DNA from: CF-13 sp036782775
GTDB taxonomy: Bacteria; Chloroflexota; Dormibacteria; CF-121
DNA: 64,000 bases
Reading direction: 5' to 3'
Assembly (NCBI GenBank): GCA_036782775.1
Contig: DAIPYJ010000003.1
Location: 40,038 to 104,037 of the forward strand
The position numbers and the translations under genes are program-made. The notes under the pieces were generated by a model. The model was not told where the DNA came from, searched no databases, and saw only the letters and a list, made by a program, of their open reading frames with translations. This document shows positions 34,736 to 43,376 of this stretch, piece after piece. Positions within the stretch are counted from its first letter, which is position 1, and each line of letters starts with the position of its first letter.

Positions 34736-35827
34736 TTATCGTGGCAGGCCTATGCCCAGTCCGTGTTCGATCGCAGCTACCATCACCTCGTAGCCGACTG
34801 ATACATCCTCGATTGACAGGCCAAAAGGATTGACGATGATCCTTTGGTCGGCGGCTGTCCGCCCTACTACGGCGCCGGTAAGGACATCGCCCAATTCCCC
34901 GTCGATGGATCTCGGATCTCCTGGTCCCGAAGGTCCTGTCGGTGACGGTGGAACGACGTGGCCCTCACCGATCAGTCTCCCAAGCGTACGGCGTCTGTCG
35001 GCAGCGACCAGCTCCCAGTCATCGACAAAGACCCTGTCGCAGACGAGGAAAGACTCTGGGGTGAGATCTGATAGGGAGACATTGACAACAAGCGATCCAG
35101 CTTGGAGCCAGTCGATCTGCAAGTACTCAACGGTAGTGGTAGTGACGGGTACGATGACATCTGCGCCATAACAGGCATCCTGCGCCGATGATGCCGCTCG
35201 GACTTGGCAGCCAGAATTGTCGTTTGCTGACAAAGCGGCGCACAAGGAACGAGTCCTTGCTCGCTCAGTGTCGTAGACCGCGACCTCACATAGGGATGAT
35301 TTGAACTCGGATAGAAAGGCTTCAGCGTGCGCTTGAGCCTGTACGCCTGCACCCAGTAACGCCAGCCTCTGCGGCGGGGTGTCGGACAGAGCGCGGGTTG
35401 CGACGACCGATACGGCGGCCGTCCTCAAGCTTGAGATCTGTGCACCCTGCATTAGACACTGAATCTGCCCGCTTTCTGCGCAAAACAGGGCTAAGATTCC
35501 GTCGGCCCGCGGGAGGCCACGGCGCAAGTTGCTGGGGTTGGCATTAATGATCTTGGTGCCTGCCCGCAGCTGTGCTCCAACCACCGCGCCGGGCATGTTG
35601 AGACTTCGGACCCATTCACCCTGCCCATTTAGCCAACCGAGATACGCTTCCGCTGGGAGGTGGGTCTGCTTTCGGCTGTGCGCCTCGAGGACCGACTGCA
35701 CGATCTGAATCGCATCAACATGACGTAACGCCATGCTGACTGCGTCACGATCGAGATAGAGTATGTGCTTCTTGGACGGGCCGATGGTCGGGTGAGTGCC
35801 CAGTCGCGCTCCCTGTACTTGTGTCAT
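34736..35827 (-). CDS. SbnB-like dehydrogenase (ornithine cyclodeaminase family), Dap pathway
   Basis: About 363 residues. The ornithine-cyclodeaminase/mu-crystallin fold is seen in AGTKIINANPSNLRRGLPRADG, SLRTAAVSVVATRALS, the NAD-binding LALLGAGVQAQAHAEAF and VNVSLSDLTPE. SbnB is an NAD-dependent N-(2-amino-2-carboxyethyl)-glutamate dehydrogenase that releases L-2,3-diaminopropionate. The length and the presence of the SbnA-like gene make this reading stronger than ornithine cyclodeaminase. It is the only gene in its transcription unit on this strand and is convergent with sbnA-like. Confidence 0.82.
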   Translation of the reverse strand: MTQVQGARLGTHPTIGPSKKHILYLDRDAVSMALRHVDAIQIVQSVLEAHSRKQTHLPAEAYLGWLNGQGEWVRSLNMPGAVVGAQLRAGTKIINANPSNLRRGLPRADGILALFCAESGQIQCLMQGAQISSLRTAAVSVVATRALSDTPPQRLALLGAGVQAQAHAEAFLSEFKSSLCEVAVYDTERARTRSLCAALSANDNSGCQVRAASSAQDACYGADVIVPVTTTTVEYLQIDWLQAGSLVVNVSLSDLTPESFLVCDRVFVDDWELVAADRRRTLGRLIGEGHVVPPSPTGPSGPGDPRSIDGELGDVLTGAVVGRTAADQRIIVNPFGLSIEDVSVGYEVMVAAIEHGLGIGLPR

Positions 35828-36539
35828 TTCCCCGCCCGACTGGGTCTCGGGCTGCTTCTGGTCCCCTCCATATCTTCTTTACCCTGCCGGTGATACCAGA
35901 TGCCCCTCACGCGTCCACCATTTTCGTGCCCAAGCACCGGCCTCTCGATGGCGGCGTTTGTCGCCAAGTCCGTCATGGCGTCCTTCCAACTCGATGCGGC
36001 TGAACCCGGTGCGAATTTCGTACTCCACGCTGCAGCAATCTCGCGGCCTCGGCGGCCAGCCCGATCATCAGCAATATCAGCAAGCCGCTGGAGTCCGGAA
36101 CCGACTGGTATCGAGTTCCTCTCGTGCTTACCTGAACCGTGCCGTCTCCACGGCCGCCCGCTTTGACGGGCGGCAACACCTATCTTTTGCTTTCAGTGGT
36201 CCGCGTCCTACGGCTCAACACCACTGGCCGGTGGACGGGCGGACGCGAGCTTCGCGCGGCTACGACGTTGGGAACACGCGCAGCTTAGGATTAGCATTCA
36301 TGTATAACGCCAAGGCGGCTCAGGGCGATACTCGACCGACGACAACTCTCCGGTTGAACGTCGTTGCACGCGGTTCTTTGCGCCACGCTGCCGAGGACGC
36401 CTCGTCCGAGGCGAGGTCAGAAAGCCGCAAGAGGCAGCGCTCTACGCGCGCCTCAATCACCTCGAGCTCGTCGTGGTCAAATTTGCAGGTGGTCAGCCAG
36501 CTCAGGCGAGGTGATCAGCCGTACCTTGGCCGCTTGTGG
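35828..36539. other. Gene-free stretch beside an IS remnant
   Basis: No coding frame with recognisable similarity was seen here. A 257-codon open frame on the plus strand (35796-36569) has a Ser/Arg/Pro-rich low-quality composition and reads like a chance frame. The stretch probably holds the sbnB-like promoter (right of 35827) and eroded mobile-element DNA next to the transposase remnant. Confidence 0.5.
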
Positions 36540-36720
36540 CCCTGGGGTCACGGGCCCGCGAGGGCTTGATGGGCCGTGAAGGCTGAGGGTGATCCTGCTG
36601 GTCTTGTCGTCGAAGCCGTACGCCCCCACGTTTCGCCGGCTCTCGGTACAGCCCCAACGACCCGTCCATGAGTCTCTCGGCGAAGTACGGATCGTTCCAG
36701 ATCTTCACGATCGCCACCTG
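36540..36720 (-). pseudogene. Possible remnant of an IS630-type transposase
   Basis: Minus-strand translation gives VAIVKIWNDPYFAERLMDGS then LGLYREPAK. This resembles the IS630 transposase stretch before the catalytic Asp, of the form FKLSxDPxFxEKxRDxVGLYxxPP. Shifting one frame gives VGAYGFDDKTSRITLSL, like the VLCxDEKSQIQALD block. No open frame of transposase length exists, so this would be a frameshifted fragment. It overlaps the 3' end of the PPTase gene. Similarity is by eye over about 40 residues only. Confidence 0.4.
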
Positions 36721-37592
36721 CGAATCGGCAACCCCACCTCTTGTCGCCCAGGCGTGAAGGGGACCAGGCCTAAGAGCTCGGGAAGGAGATCTCCCTTCTT
36801 GCGTGAGGTTCCGTCGTCCAGGCGGCGCCATTCTTGTAGCGAGCGGACGACGGGTCGACTGCTACCACCACAAACGGCGATAGCCCCGACAATGCCGGCT
36901 GGCAACCTGAGGTCGATTATGGTCCAGCGACTCGGGTCTGCCAGGTGCGCTGCGCGCGCGACTTGCCATACTCCCGTTCGACGTTCTTGTAAGCAAACCG
37001 ATGCCGGTGGGACGGCCAGGCCGTGTCCGGTTGCCTTGAGAAGCGCTTCCTTACGTGTCCACACTTTAAGCAAGTGACGAGCCGACCTTACAAGGCCGCC
37101 TCGCTCTTCTGGAGCTAACACCCCTCCTTCCAGCCCTGCGATGTCAGCGACACGCGTACCCGTCTCTATGTCGACGCCGACCTCCCGATCAACGGCCACA
37201 GCAAGTGCCGACCACCCTTCGTGGGTGTGACTGATACTGAAGTCGAGCCCGCCGGCTGCTACGAGGCGGGGCTTACCATGCAACTTTCCACAATGCTGAC
37301 ACCGTACTGTCAGCTCCACTGACGCTGGCTCAACCGACAGATATGCTCCGACGATCGTCCGCACAGCCACACGACAGGCAACGTGCTGTAGTCGTCGACT
37401 TGAGCCGCGCAGCTTCTGCGCATGGACGCCATTCACAGACGGCGGGAGTCCCTCGAGGTTTGGAACCTCTTCTGCTGCTATCGGTCGAACTTGCGAAATC
37501 CAAACATCCACCGTATTCGGGTCCCCCGACAGGGCGAGCTGGCCTGGCTTAGACGACAACTTGCTCTGCTCATGGCGCAGCCTCGTCCTCAC
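36705..37592 (-). CDS. Sfp-type 4'-phosphopantetheinyl transferase
   Basis: About 295 residues. Motifs are intact: LDFSISHTHEGW, VGVDIETGTRV (Asp/Glu pair) and LKVWTRKEALLKATGHGL (W-x-x-K-E-A). The substrates are most likely the T domains of the NRPSs and possibly the ACPs. The last 45 residues or so after AVCGGSS (VVRSLQEWRRLDDGTSRKK onward) do not look like the family and run into the IS630-like remnant, so the natural C-terminus may have been replaced. Start GTG 37592 is six bases from the sigma-factor stop, so both genes are in one unit. The very N-terminus is uncertain. Confidence 0.85.
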   Translation of the reverse strand: MRTRLRHEQSKLSSKPGQLALSGDPNTVDVWISQVRPIAAEEVPNLEGLPPSVNGVHAQKLRGSSRRLQHVACRVAVRTIVGAYLSVEPASVELTVRCQHCGKLHGKPRLVAAGGLDFSISHTHEGWSALAVAVDREVGVDIETGTRVADIAGLEGGVLAPEERGGLVRSARHLLKVWTRKEALLKATGHGLAVPPASVCLQERRTGVWQVARAAHLADPSRWTIIDLRLPAGIVGAIAVCGGSSRPVVRSLQEWRRLDDGTSRKKGDLLPELLGLVPFTPGRQEVGLPIRRWRS

Positions 37593-37598
37593 CGTTTA

Positions 37599-38243
37599 TC
37601 ACTGCAATTCTGCGATGCTTGGTCTAATTGCAGATAGCTTCTTCTTTATGCGCTGCAGCGCGTTGTCAATCGCTTTTACTTGGTACCCCAGCTGCTCACC
37701 TATCTCTTGGTACGATTTGCCATCCTGGTAGAGCTGGAAGATCTTGATCTCCATCGCTGATAGCGCTTGCGTAATACATTCCCACAACGAGAAGACACGT
37801 TCCTTCTCCACAATGTACTGAGAGGGATCCGCCGACAGTGCCTTTGTCGAAGCGTCCCGACTTCGACATTCAAAATGATCGCTGTGCATGTCTGAAGATG
37901 AAAGCGACACGTACGAGTTCAGCGGCTGGTGCTTTCGCGAGCCCGCAGACTGCACTGCACTGAGCACGTGCCGCGTGATGCACAGCTCGGCAAACGTCCG
38001 AAACGAGACGTCGTGCTCTGGCCGGTAGTCACGCACGGCCTTGTAGAGGCCGATAAGCCCCTCCTGCTCGATGTCGTCGGCATCCCCTCCCCGGACAAAG
38101 TATGTCCGTGCTCTTGCCCGAGCACTCAGCCTGTACCTAACGAGAAGTTCATCGAGACATCCGCTCTCACCGGCGTGAAATCCGGACACGAGCTGTTCGT
38201 CGCTTAGCTCTGAATTGCGAGCATACGTTGCGTATATTGACAT
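37599..38243 (-). CDS. SigH/Spo0H-like sigma-70 family factor
   Basis: About 214 residues. Region 2 is clear: LDELLVRYRLSARARARTYFVRGGDADDIEQEGLIGLYKAVRDY, followed by SFRTFAELCITRHVLSAV. Region 4 near the C-terminus is ALSAMEIKIFQLYQDGKSYQEIGEQLGYQVKAIDNALQRIKKKL. The size and region 2 pattern match the Bacillus SigH (Spo0H) group, not a short ECF sigma. It is unusual to find such a factor inside a biosynthetic cluster, transcribed with a PPTase. It may direct cluster transcription; the target promoters are not known. Confidence 0.88.
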   Translation of the reverse strand: MSIYATYARNSELSDEQLVSGFHAGESGCLDELLVRYRLSARARARTYFVRGGDADDIEQEGLIGLYKAVRDYRPEHDVSFRTFAELCITRHVLSAVQSAGSRKHQPLNSYVSLSSSDMHSDHFECRSRDASTKALSADPSQYIVEKERVFSLWECITQALSAMEIKIFQLYQDGKSYQEIGEQLGYQVKAIDNALQRIKKKLSAIRPSIAELQ

Positions 38244-38622
38244 CCGCCCACCTTCCGTAACCCCACCTTGCCGTGCAGAGAACTGACAGTTGGCTCATCC
38301 CTAGACGAGAGCCGGCGTTGCCAATCCGCTCGCGTTATCGACCGTCATCCGTAGGCGTATCTATATCTACTGTGAATAACAAAAGACGCATGGTTAAACT
38401 GGCGACTAACTTGAAATCAGCAAAGTCGCCTGACTCGTCACACCTGCATGATGCAGTGCGGAACTGCTGCTGATTTGACGGGCCGACTTGCACCTTTGGA
38501 CCGGACGATCCTGATGCGCCTGATCTGTGTTCGACACTCACCAACCTGTCTCAGAACATCACTCCCTTACGGTGGCATCGCTCTAGGATCGCTTAGGAGA
38601 TAAGCGGTGAGTATCTGCAACG
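38244..38622. other. Gene-free stretch; AT-rich candidate promoter region
   Basis: No coding sequence was recognised. The part at about 38348-38425 is noticeably AT-rich for this genome (atctatatctactgtgaata...) and lies upstream of the sigma-factor gene on the minus strand. A TTTTGT and a TATAGAT-like element can be picked out on the minus strand, but the spacing is not convincing. It is recorded as a candidate promoter region only. Confidence 0.35.
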
Positions 38623-39891
38623 TCACTCCGGCTGCCTCTGCGTGGCGAGGGAACGGGGCGTGGCGTTGAGGAACGGCTGTGGCGACCCTCCTTCGGGATC
38701 GAACAGCATGGCGCCCACTAGCTCGAAACCCTTGGTCTGCCCACATACGTGCTGACACATTGTCTCTGCGTCACGCAGATACCGGCCAAATGCGAGTGTC
38801 TGCTCGTAGACGGCCGATCCTCCTATCGCGTCGTACATCGCTCGCGCGATCCATCGAGCAGTGAGGAATGCATTGGTTCGAGCCAGCCATACACGAGCGC
38901 GCTGATGTTTGTCGGGCACAGCACCGTTTTGCAGGCATGTCCACAGCTCTTCTATGGACTCGAAGACGAATGCTCTAGCAGAACCAAGTCTGCACTCAGC
39001 TTCGGCAACTACGGCATGAATTCGAGGCATCTCCCGATATGGAACACCCATCACACGGTCCACCTTCGCGTTAAGCAGTTCGGTGGCGTCATCGAGTGCA
39101 GCACGGGCGAGCCCTAGCGGAATCCCTGCCATCTTGCGCAAGAACGTGTCATTGGCTGCGTATAGGGTCCCTGGCCGCCGAGTCGGTTCGAGGAAGCTAA
39201 AGGTGTGTTCCGTCGGGACGAAGAGCTGGTGGCACGAGTAGTCGGTGCTTCCGGTGCCTCGTAGGCCGGTCGAATACCATGTGTCCTGGATCTCATACTC
39301 TTCTCGCCGAGCCAGCATTACCCGCCACTGCCCAGACGGACGACCGGCCTCGGCATCGGCAGTGTTTCTATAAACCCAACAGCCAGCGGCAAGCCAATCA
39401 CAGTGCTGGCTGCCACTTCCGAACGTCCAGTGCCCCGAAACCGCGTATCCGTTATCGACAGCGACCGCCTTGCCTGAGGGATAGACCCAGCCTGCTTGGA
39501 TCACGTCGAGCGCTCGATACATGTCCCGCGCCACTTCGTCGTCCAGCCACGCCGAGTACAGTCCCGAGTCGGCACCGATCATCACACACCAGCCGACTGA
39601 AGCGCTCGCCTTGGAATACTCTTCGATGATGCGTATTTGTTCAGAGGACGTGAGTTGCGGTCCGCCCCACGACGTCGGCATCGCCATGCGAAACGCACCT
39701 GCACCCCGGAGCTTGGCCACCAAGTCGCCCGGCAGGCGCCTATCGGACTCGATTCGCTCTGCGAGGCTCCGGATTGGATCTCGAAGGCCTCTCGCGGCGG
39801 CGAGGATGCTCGAGTAAGTGGAGGGCACCGCGGGATCCTGCGTCGCGGTCGACGCCGTGACAGGCGAAGTGCTGCTTTGGGTCGTCGTCAT
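38623..39891 (-). CDS. Acyl-CoA-dehydrogenase-like flavoprotein
   Basis: About 422 residues. The N-terminal helical domain (LAERIESDRRLPGDLVAKLRGAGAFRMAMP) and the middle beta domain (GYAVSGHWTFGSGSQHCDWLAAGC) place it in the acyl-CoA-dehydrogenase superfamily. The GHWTFGSGSxHxDW signature is typical of the flavin monooxygenase branch (HsaA-type, two-component hydroxylases) more than of true dehydrogenases. It may hydroxylate or desaturate the aryl/acyl part of the product. It starts at 39891, sharing a base with the stop of the reductase (TAATG), and is the last gene of this operon. Confidence 0.75.
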   Translation of the reverse strand: MTTTQSSTSPVTASTATQDPAVPSTYSSILAAARGLRDPIRSLAERIESDRRLPGDLVAKLRGAGAFRMAMPTSWGGPQLTSSEQIRIIEEYSKASASVGWCVMIGADSGLYSAWLDDEVARDMYRALDVIQAGWVYPSGKAVAVDNGYAVSGHWTFGSGSQHCDWLAAGCWVYRNTADAEAGRPSGQWRVMLARREEYEIQDTWYSTGLRGTGSTDYSCHQLFVPTEHTFSFLEPTRRPGTLYAANDTFLRKMAGIPLGLARAALDDATELLNAKVDRVMGVPYREMPRIHAVVAEAECRLGSARAFVFESIEELWTCLQNGAVPDKHQRARVWLARTNAFLTARWIARAMYDAIGGSAVYEQTLAFGRYLRDAETMCQHVCGQTKGFELVGAMLFDPEGGSPQPFLNATPRSLATQRQPE

Positions 39892-40658
39892 TAGACAGCC
39901 TGCCCATTGAAGCCGCCGTCAACGTGGATGATCTCACCCGTTGTCGCCGGGAACCAGTCCGACATGAGCGCAACACACGCCCGCGCCACAGGTGCCGAGT
40001 TCTCGACAGACCAACCCAGAGGCGCTCTATTGCTCCATAACTCTGACAGGCCCGCAGCCGAGCTCATGGCACGAGCGGAGAACGTCTTCAATGGACCAGA
40101 TGCAACGAGATTGACGCGGATCCCGCACCTACCGAGTTCCCGTGCCAGGTATCGGGCCGTCGACTCCAGTGCCGCCTTGGACACGCCCATCCAATTGTAT
40201 ATGGGCCATGCTTTACTCGCATCGAAATCCAATCCGACAATGCTGCCGCCCCCGTCGCGCATCAAGGGCACGGTCGCCGACGCAAGGGCACTCAGCGAGT
40301 AAGCGGAGACGTTGAGCGCCACCGACACGTCCGCCCATGTCGCCGTAAGCATCGAAGGCGCGAAGCAGTCGGGTGGGCCGTAAGCCATAGAGTGGAGTAC
40401 CGCATCTAGGTGATCGCAGCGGCTTTGAAGCTCCTCGAGCAGGGCTGCGGGATGAGAGGGGTCGGCTGCGTCGAATTCAAGTACTTCGGCAGGTTTCGGC
40501 AGTCGGGACGCGACCCGAGTTGTCAGCCGCCAAGCGCGACCGAATGAGGTGAGAATGACTTCGGCACCCTCTTCCTGCGCGAGTTCGGCGACTCGATAGG
40601 CTATGGAGGAGGTATCGAGGACGCCCGTTACCAGGACAATCTTGTCACTCAGTATCAT
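39891..40658 (-). CDS. Enoyl-ACP reductase (FabI/InhA-like)
   Basis: About 255 residues. The Rossmann start ILSDKIVLVTGVLDTSSIAYRVAE with SSIA in place of GxGxG is the FabI/InhA signature. The active site YNWMGVSKAALES fits Y-x-x-M-x-x-x-K, and the end is EIIHVDGGFNG. It would saturate some double bonds of the growing acyl chain. ATG 40658 gives the four-base overlap with the upstream stop seen at most junctions in this operon; TTG 40670 is also open. A FabI-type enzyme alongside the KS-CLF system suggests a partly reduced, not fully polyene, chain. Confidence 0.85.
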   Translation of the reverse strand: MILSDKIVLVTGVLDTSSIAYRVAELAQEEGAEVILTSFGRAWRLTTRVASRLPKPAEVLEFDAADPSHPAALLEELQSRCDHLDAVLHSMAYGPPDCFAPSMLTATWADVSVALNVSAYSLSALASATVPLMRDGGGSIVGLDFDASKAWPIYNWMGVSKAALESTARYLARELGRCGIRVNLVASGPLKTFSARAMSSAAGLSELWSNRAPLGWSVENSAPVARACVALMSDWFPATTGEIIHVDGGFNGQAV

Positions 40659-41254
40659 TTTCGACCCCAATTGGTTTCAGGTGAGGGCAAAGAAAACAAG
40701 GTGCAGGGGAAGCGCTCGTAGATCCGCATAATGGCCTCGCCCCGGCTCACGATCCTGTAGGAACGCGCCAGCAGGCAGGCATCGTCGCTCTCAGGAAAAA
40801 TGTGCGATAGGGGCGCCAATGGCTCACACCAGATTTTCTCGATCTCCCGATAAGTCTCCGTCCTCCACCGCGCGAGAAGCCGCCCTATCGGCTCGTCCGT
40901 GCCCGTGAGTGCATCGCGTAGACGTGGATCAAGCTTGTCGTAGTCAATGCGGGACTCCGCATATACAAAGATCCTTTTGGAACGCTGGCCGGTGAGTTGC
41001 ACCGCGCGCGTTCCACTGTCTGCACTGTGAGGAACCTGCGTATCCGTCGGGAATACCGGCATAACGCGCTCGATGACGATCGGCTCGTTGGCGTACAGCT
41101 CAAGCAGGTGCGTGACGGTTCCGTCGGTATCCAACAACACCCGCTGCCAGACGGAGAGAGGACGGCGCTCACGGACACAGTTCGAATCACATGAGATGCC
41201 GTGGTCGTGTATATCAGTGGGTAGTCCCTTGGCGGCTACTGCCACAGTAGTCAT
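40655..41254 (-). CDS. Chorismate-lyase-like protein (DUF98 family)
   Basis: 199 residues. It fits the DUF98 chorismate-pyruvate-lyase family: LSVWQRVLLDTDGTVTHLLELYANEPI, IFVYAESRIDYDKLDPRLRDALTGTDEPIGRLL, WRTETYREIEKIW, and the end SYRIVSRGEAIMRIYERFP. The mycobacterial relative Rv2949c, also 199 residues, makes 4-hydroxybenzoate from chorismate for phenolic glycolipids. The adjacent AMP-ligase (four-base overlap) suggests that the aromatic acid is activated as a polyketide starter. Catalysis is inferred from the family. Confidence 0.8.
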   Translation of the reverse strand: MTTVAVAAKGLPTDIHDHGISCDSNCVRERRPLSVWQRVLLDTDGTVTHLLELYANEPIVIERVMPVFPTDTQVPHSADSGTRAVQLTGQRSKRIFVYAESRIDYDKLDPRLRDALTGTDEPIGRLLARWRTETYREIEKIWCEPLAPLSHIFPESDDACLLARSYRIVSRGEAIMRIYERFPCTLFSLPSPETNWGRK

Positions 41255-42642
41255 CGGGCACCAACCTCGTCCCTTGCCGGAGGACCGCTTGCCTCTGCGA
41301 CCGCATCAAGTACCAACTGTCCCCGCTCCAGCTTTCCGGAGGCAGTTCTCGGCAGACTCGCCCGCGCCAATACGCACTTGGGAATCTTGTATCCCGAGAT
41401 GCGGTCCGCAAGAAACGATCGGACGTGCGGCCACTCAATTTCTCGGGACGAGACAACAAACGCCACCAGCTCGTTCCCTGTATGAGCAGCTGGACGGCCG
41501 ACGACAGCGCACTCAGAGATGCCTGGATAGCTGCTAAGTACATTTTCCACTTCGATAGGGTCCACTTTGCGGCCGGCGATATTCACGATTGTGCTGCGCC
41601 GGCCTGTCAAAATCAGAGAGCCGTCTGTTGTGACGTGCCCACGATCACCACTGCGGTGCTCGAACATGTAGCTCGGTGCGCAGGTAGCTTGGAGATCCTC
41701 CACGTACCTTCCGATCCCATAGCTACTTTCAACAATCACATCGCCCACACCGGCCGAGTCCGGCCCATCGATAACGATTTCCATGCCGGGAACGGGCCGC
41801 CCAACACCAGCATTCGTACCATGCCGGTTCAAGGTCACAATGCCAGCCTCAGTGCACCCATAATGGTCACTGAGGGGGAGGCCGGCGCGGTGCGACCAGG
41901 CATCTTGTAGTTCTCGAGGCAGCGGTTCTCCAGCCGAGATCGCCAGGCGCAGCGTCGTGCGCCTGTCGATAGCGCGCAGATACCATCGGTATAGGAATGG
42001 CACCGACTGGAGGACTGTGATGCGCTCCCGAGTAACGACATCACGAAGTCTCCCGGGAGTTATTGGAAGGGGGGCGAGGAAGACGGTCGCTCCCACCGAA
42101 AGACCTGCCATCAGGGCGACACCGAAGCTGTACACATGAGCGAGCGGTGTCGTGGCCAAGATGGCGTCGTCCTGCGAGTATTCCGCAGCGCTGGCAAATG
42201 CACGGGCATTGGCGAGAATGCCTTCGACGGATCTGACGACGACACGGGGAATCCCTGTCACTCCGGACGTGGCAAAGAGCAACGACGAACGATGGGGCCC
42301 CGCCAACAAGGTGGAGGACACGCTGCGTACCGTGTTCTGAAGCCGCTCCTGCTCCGGCTGCGGCGAGCTGTGATCCAACACTAGAGTCGGTTTCCCACTA
42401 GCGACGGCAGAGAGCAGGCCGCAGACGCTCGTCACAGAATTGCTAACTACAAGGCCTTTGGCGCCATCGCCGTAGCCTGACTGACCCCCTCGTGGCGCTT
42501 GTCGGAGGATGTCGAGGACATCGCCATACTCAAGTACGCCGTCGTCAGCGACCACTGCCGCGGCACGCCGTCGTTGGGACCACTGCTCCAAGAGGGGTGC
42601 GAGATCGGGATTGCTTTTAACTGATGAAGCGCTGTGTGTCAT
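41251..42642 (-). CDS. AMP-forming acyl/aryl ligase, likely starter activation
   Basis: About 463 residues, smaller than a typical acyl-CoA synthetase. The ATP loop reads LLFATSGVTGIPRVVV, slightly altered from the usual YTSGTTGxPKG. Further motifs are DHYGCTEAGIV, SGDRGHVTTDG, LTGRRSTIVNIAGRKVDPIEVE and the C-terminal Lys in PRTASGKLERG. The family activates carboxylic acids as adenylates and loads CoA or ACP. Its partner is the chorismate-lyase-like gene; loading of 4-hydroxybenzoate or a derivative onto the ACP at 44565 is proposed (compare FadD22 in mycobacterial phenolic lipids). Neighbour junctions overlap by four bases on both sides. Confidence 0.8.
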   Translation of the reverse strand: MTHSASSVKSNPDLAPLLEQWSQRRRAAAVVADDGVLEYGDVLDILRQAPRGGQSGYGDGAKGLVVSNSVTSVCGLLSAVASGKPTLVLDHSSPQPEQERLQNTVRSVSSTLLAGPHRSSLLFATSGVTGIPRVVVRSVEGILANARAFASAAEYSQDDAILATTPLAHVYSFGVALMAGLSVGATVFLAPLPITPGRLRDVVTRERITVLQSVPFLYRWYLRAIDRRTTLRLAISAGEPLPRELQDAWSHRAGLPLSDHYGCTEAGIVTLNRHGTNAGVGRPVPGMEIVIDGPDSAGVGDVIVESSYGIGRYVEDLQATCAPSYMFEHRSGDRGHVTTDGSLILTGRRSTIVNIAGRKVDPIEVENVLSSYPGISECAVVGRPAAHTGNELVAFVVSSREIEWPHVRSFLADRISGYKIPKCVLARASLPRTASGKLERGQLVLDAVAEASGPPARDEVGAR

Positions 42643-43376
42643 GACGTCACCACCAGGGACTCAGGCTCATGGGTCCGGCTCGCTTCCAGCAGCTCCTTGG
42701 CGTACGCCGTTAGGCCCGCTAACCCCGGCACAAGCCGTCGGCCTGGATCCGCCTGTGGGAGCCTTCGGAGGGATTCGACATCGCCGAGTATCGGCACACC
42801 ACGGCGTTCAGCGGACATCTCCGGTTCCAAAACGAATAGTGCAGCGGCTCCATACCAAGGCACGGTTGTCACACCTCGGTTTGCAAGGTCTTGGGCGATC
42901 TCTGAAGATGGCCAGTCGAAGGCCCCGTAAAGTGCCACAGAGTGGTGATGAAGACGCAACGACCGGAGCGCACCCCCGAGGGCTGACGCGTGCGCGTCGA
43001 GACCTATCATCGTGAAGGCGCCGCCGGTCAGGTCTAACGAGGCGCTCACAGTGGCAGCCACCGCGTTGAGGCAGAAGAGAGGGAACGCCCGTGGATTTAG
43101 GGCGGTGGGTGAAGAGGTTTGCAGCTTTGCTGCGTAGTATTCAGCGACGTGTCCTGTACCATAAAAGGTCGAAAGCCAAGTCTCCGCATAGGTACGGTCA
43201 TCCAGAGGCAGTCCCGACATCGTGACCGCATCCGTCGCCGCCTCCACGACGCAGGCCACGATCTCGCGAGCGGCATCGTAAAGGTGTTGCCCGTCCGACG
43301 ACACCGACTGAGATGCCGTCAGCGCACGTTGGCATAAGCCCACACCGGTGATACAAGATCGAGGACTGTCCATCAC
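42639..43376 (-). CDS. Truncated ketosynthase-like protein without active site
   Basis: About 245 residues, roughly the N-terminal half of a ketosynthase fold. It starts CITGVGLC and later has NAVAATVSASLDLTGGAFTM followed by HASALGGALRSLRLHHHSVALYGAFD, which matches the nucleophile-elbow region without a Cys. No HGTGT or KxxxGH motif follows. It may pair with the adjacent KS as a chain-length-factor-like partner. It is coupled by four-base overlaps to both neighbours, so it is maintained as a gene and is not simply debris. Confidence 0.65.
   Translation of the reverse strand: MMDSPRSCITGVGLCQRALTASQSVSSDGQHLYDAAREIVACVVEAATDAVTMSGLPLDDRTYAETWLSTFYGTGHVAEYYAAKLQTSSPTALNPRAFPLFCLNAVAATVSASLDLTGGAFTMIGLDAHASALGGALRSLRLHHHSVALYGAFDWPSSEIAQDLANRGVTTVPWYGAAALFVLEPEMSAERRGVPILGDVESLRRLPQADPGRRLVPGLAGLTAYAKELLEASRTHEPESLVVTS

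Noticed and set aside
35796..36569. Plus-strand frame of 257 codons
   Set aside because: It is Ser/Arg/Pro-rich, with no motif or convincing start, and overlaps the N-terminus of the SbnB-like gene. It is treated as chance.
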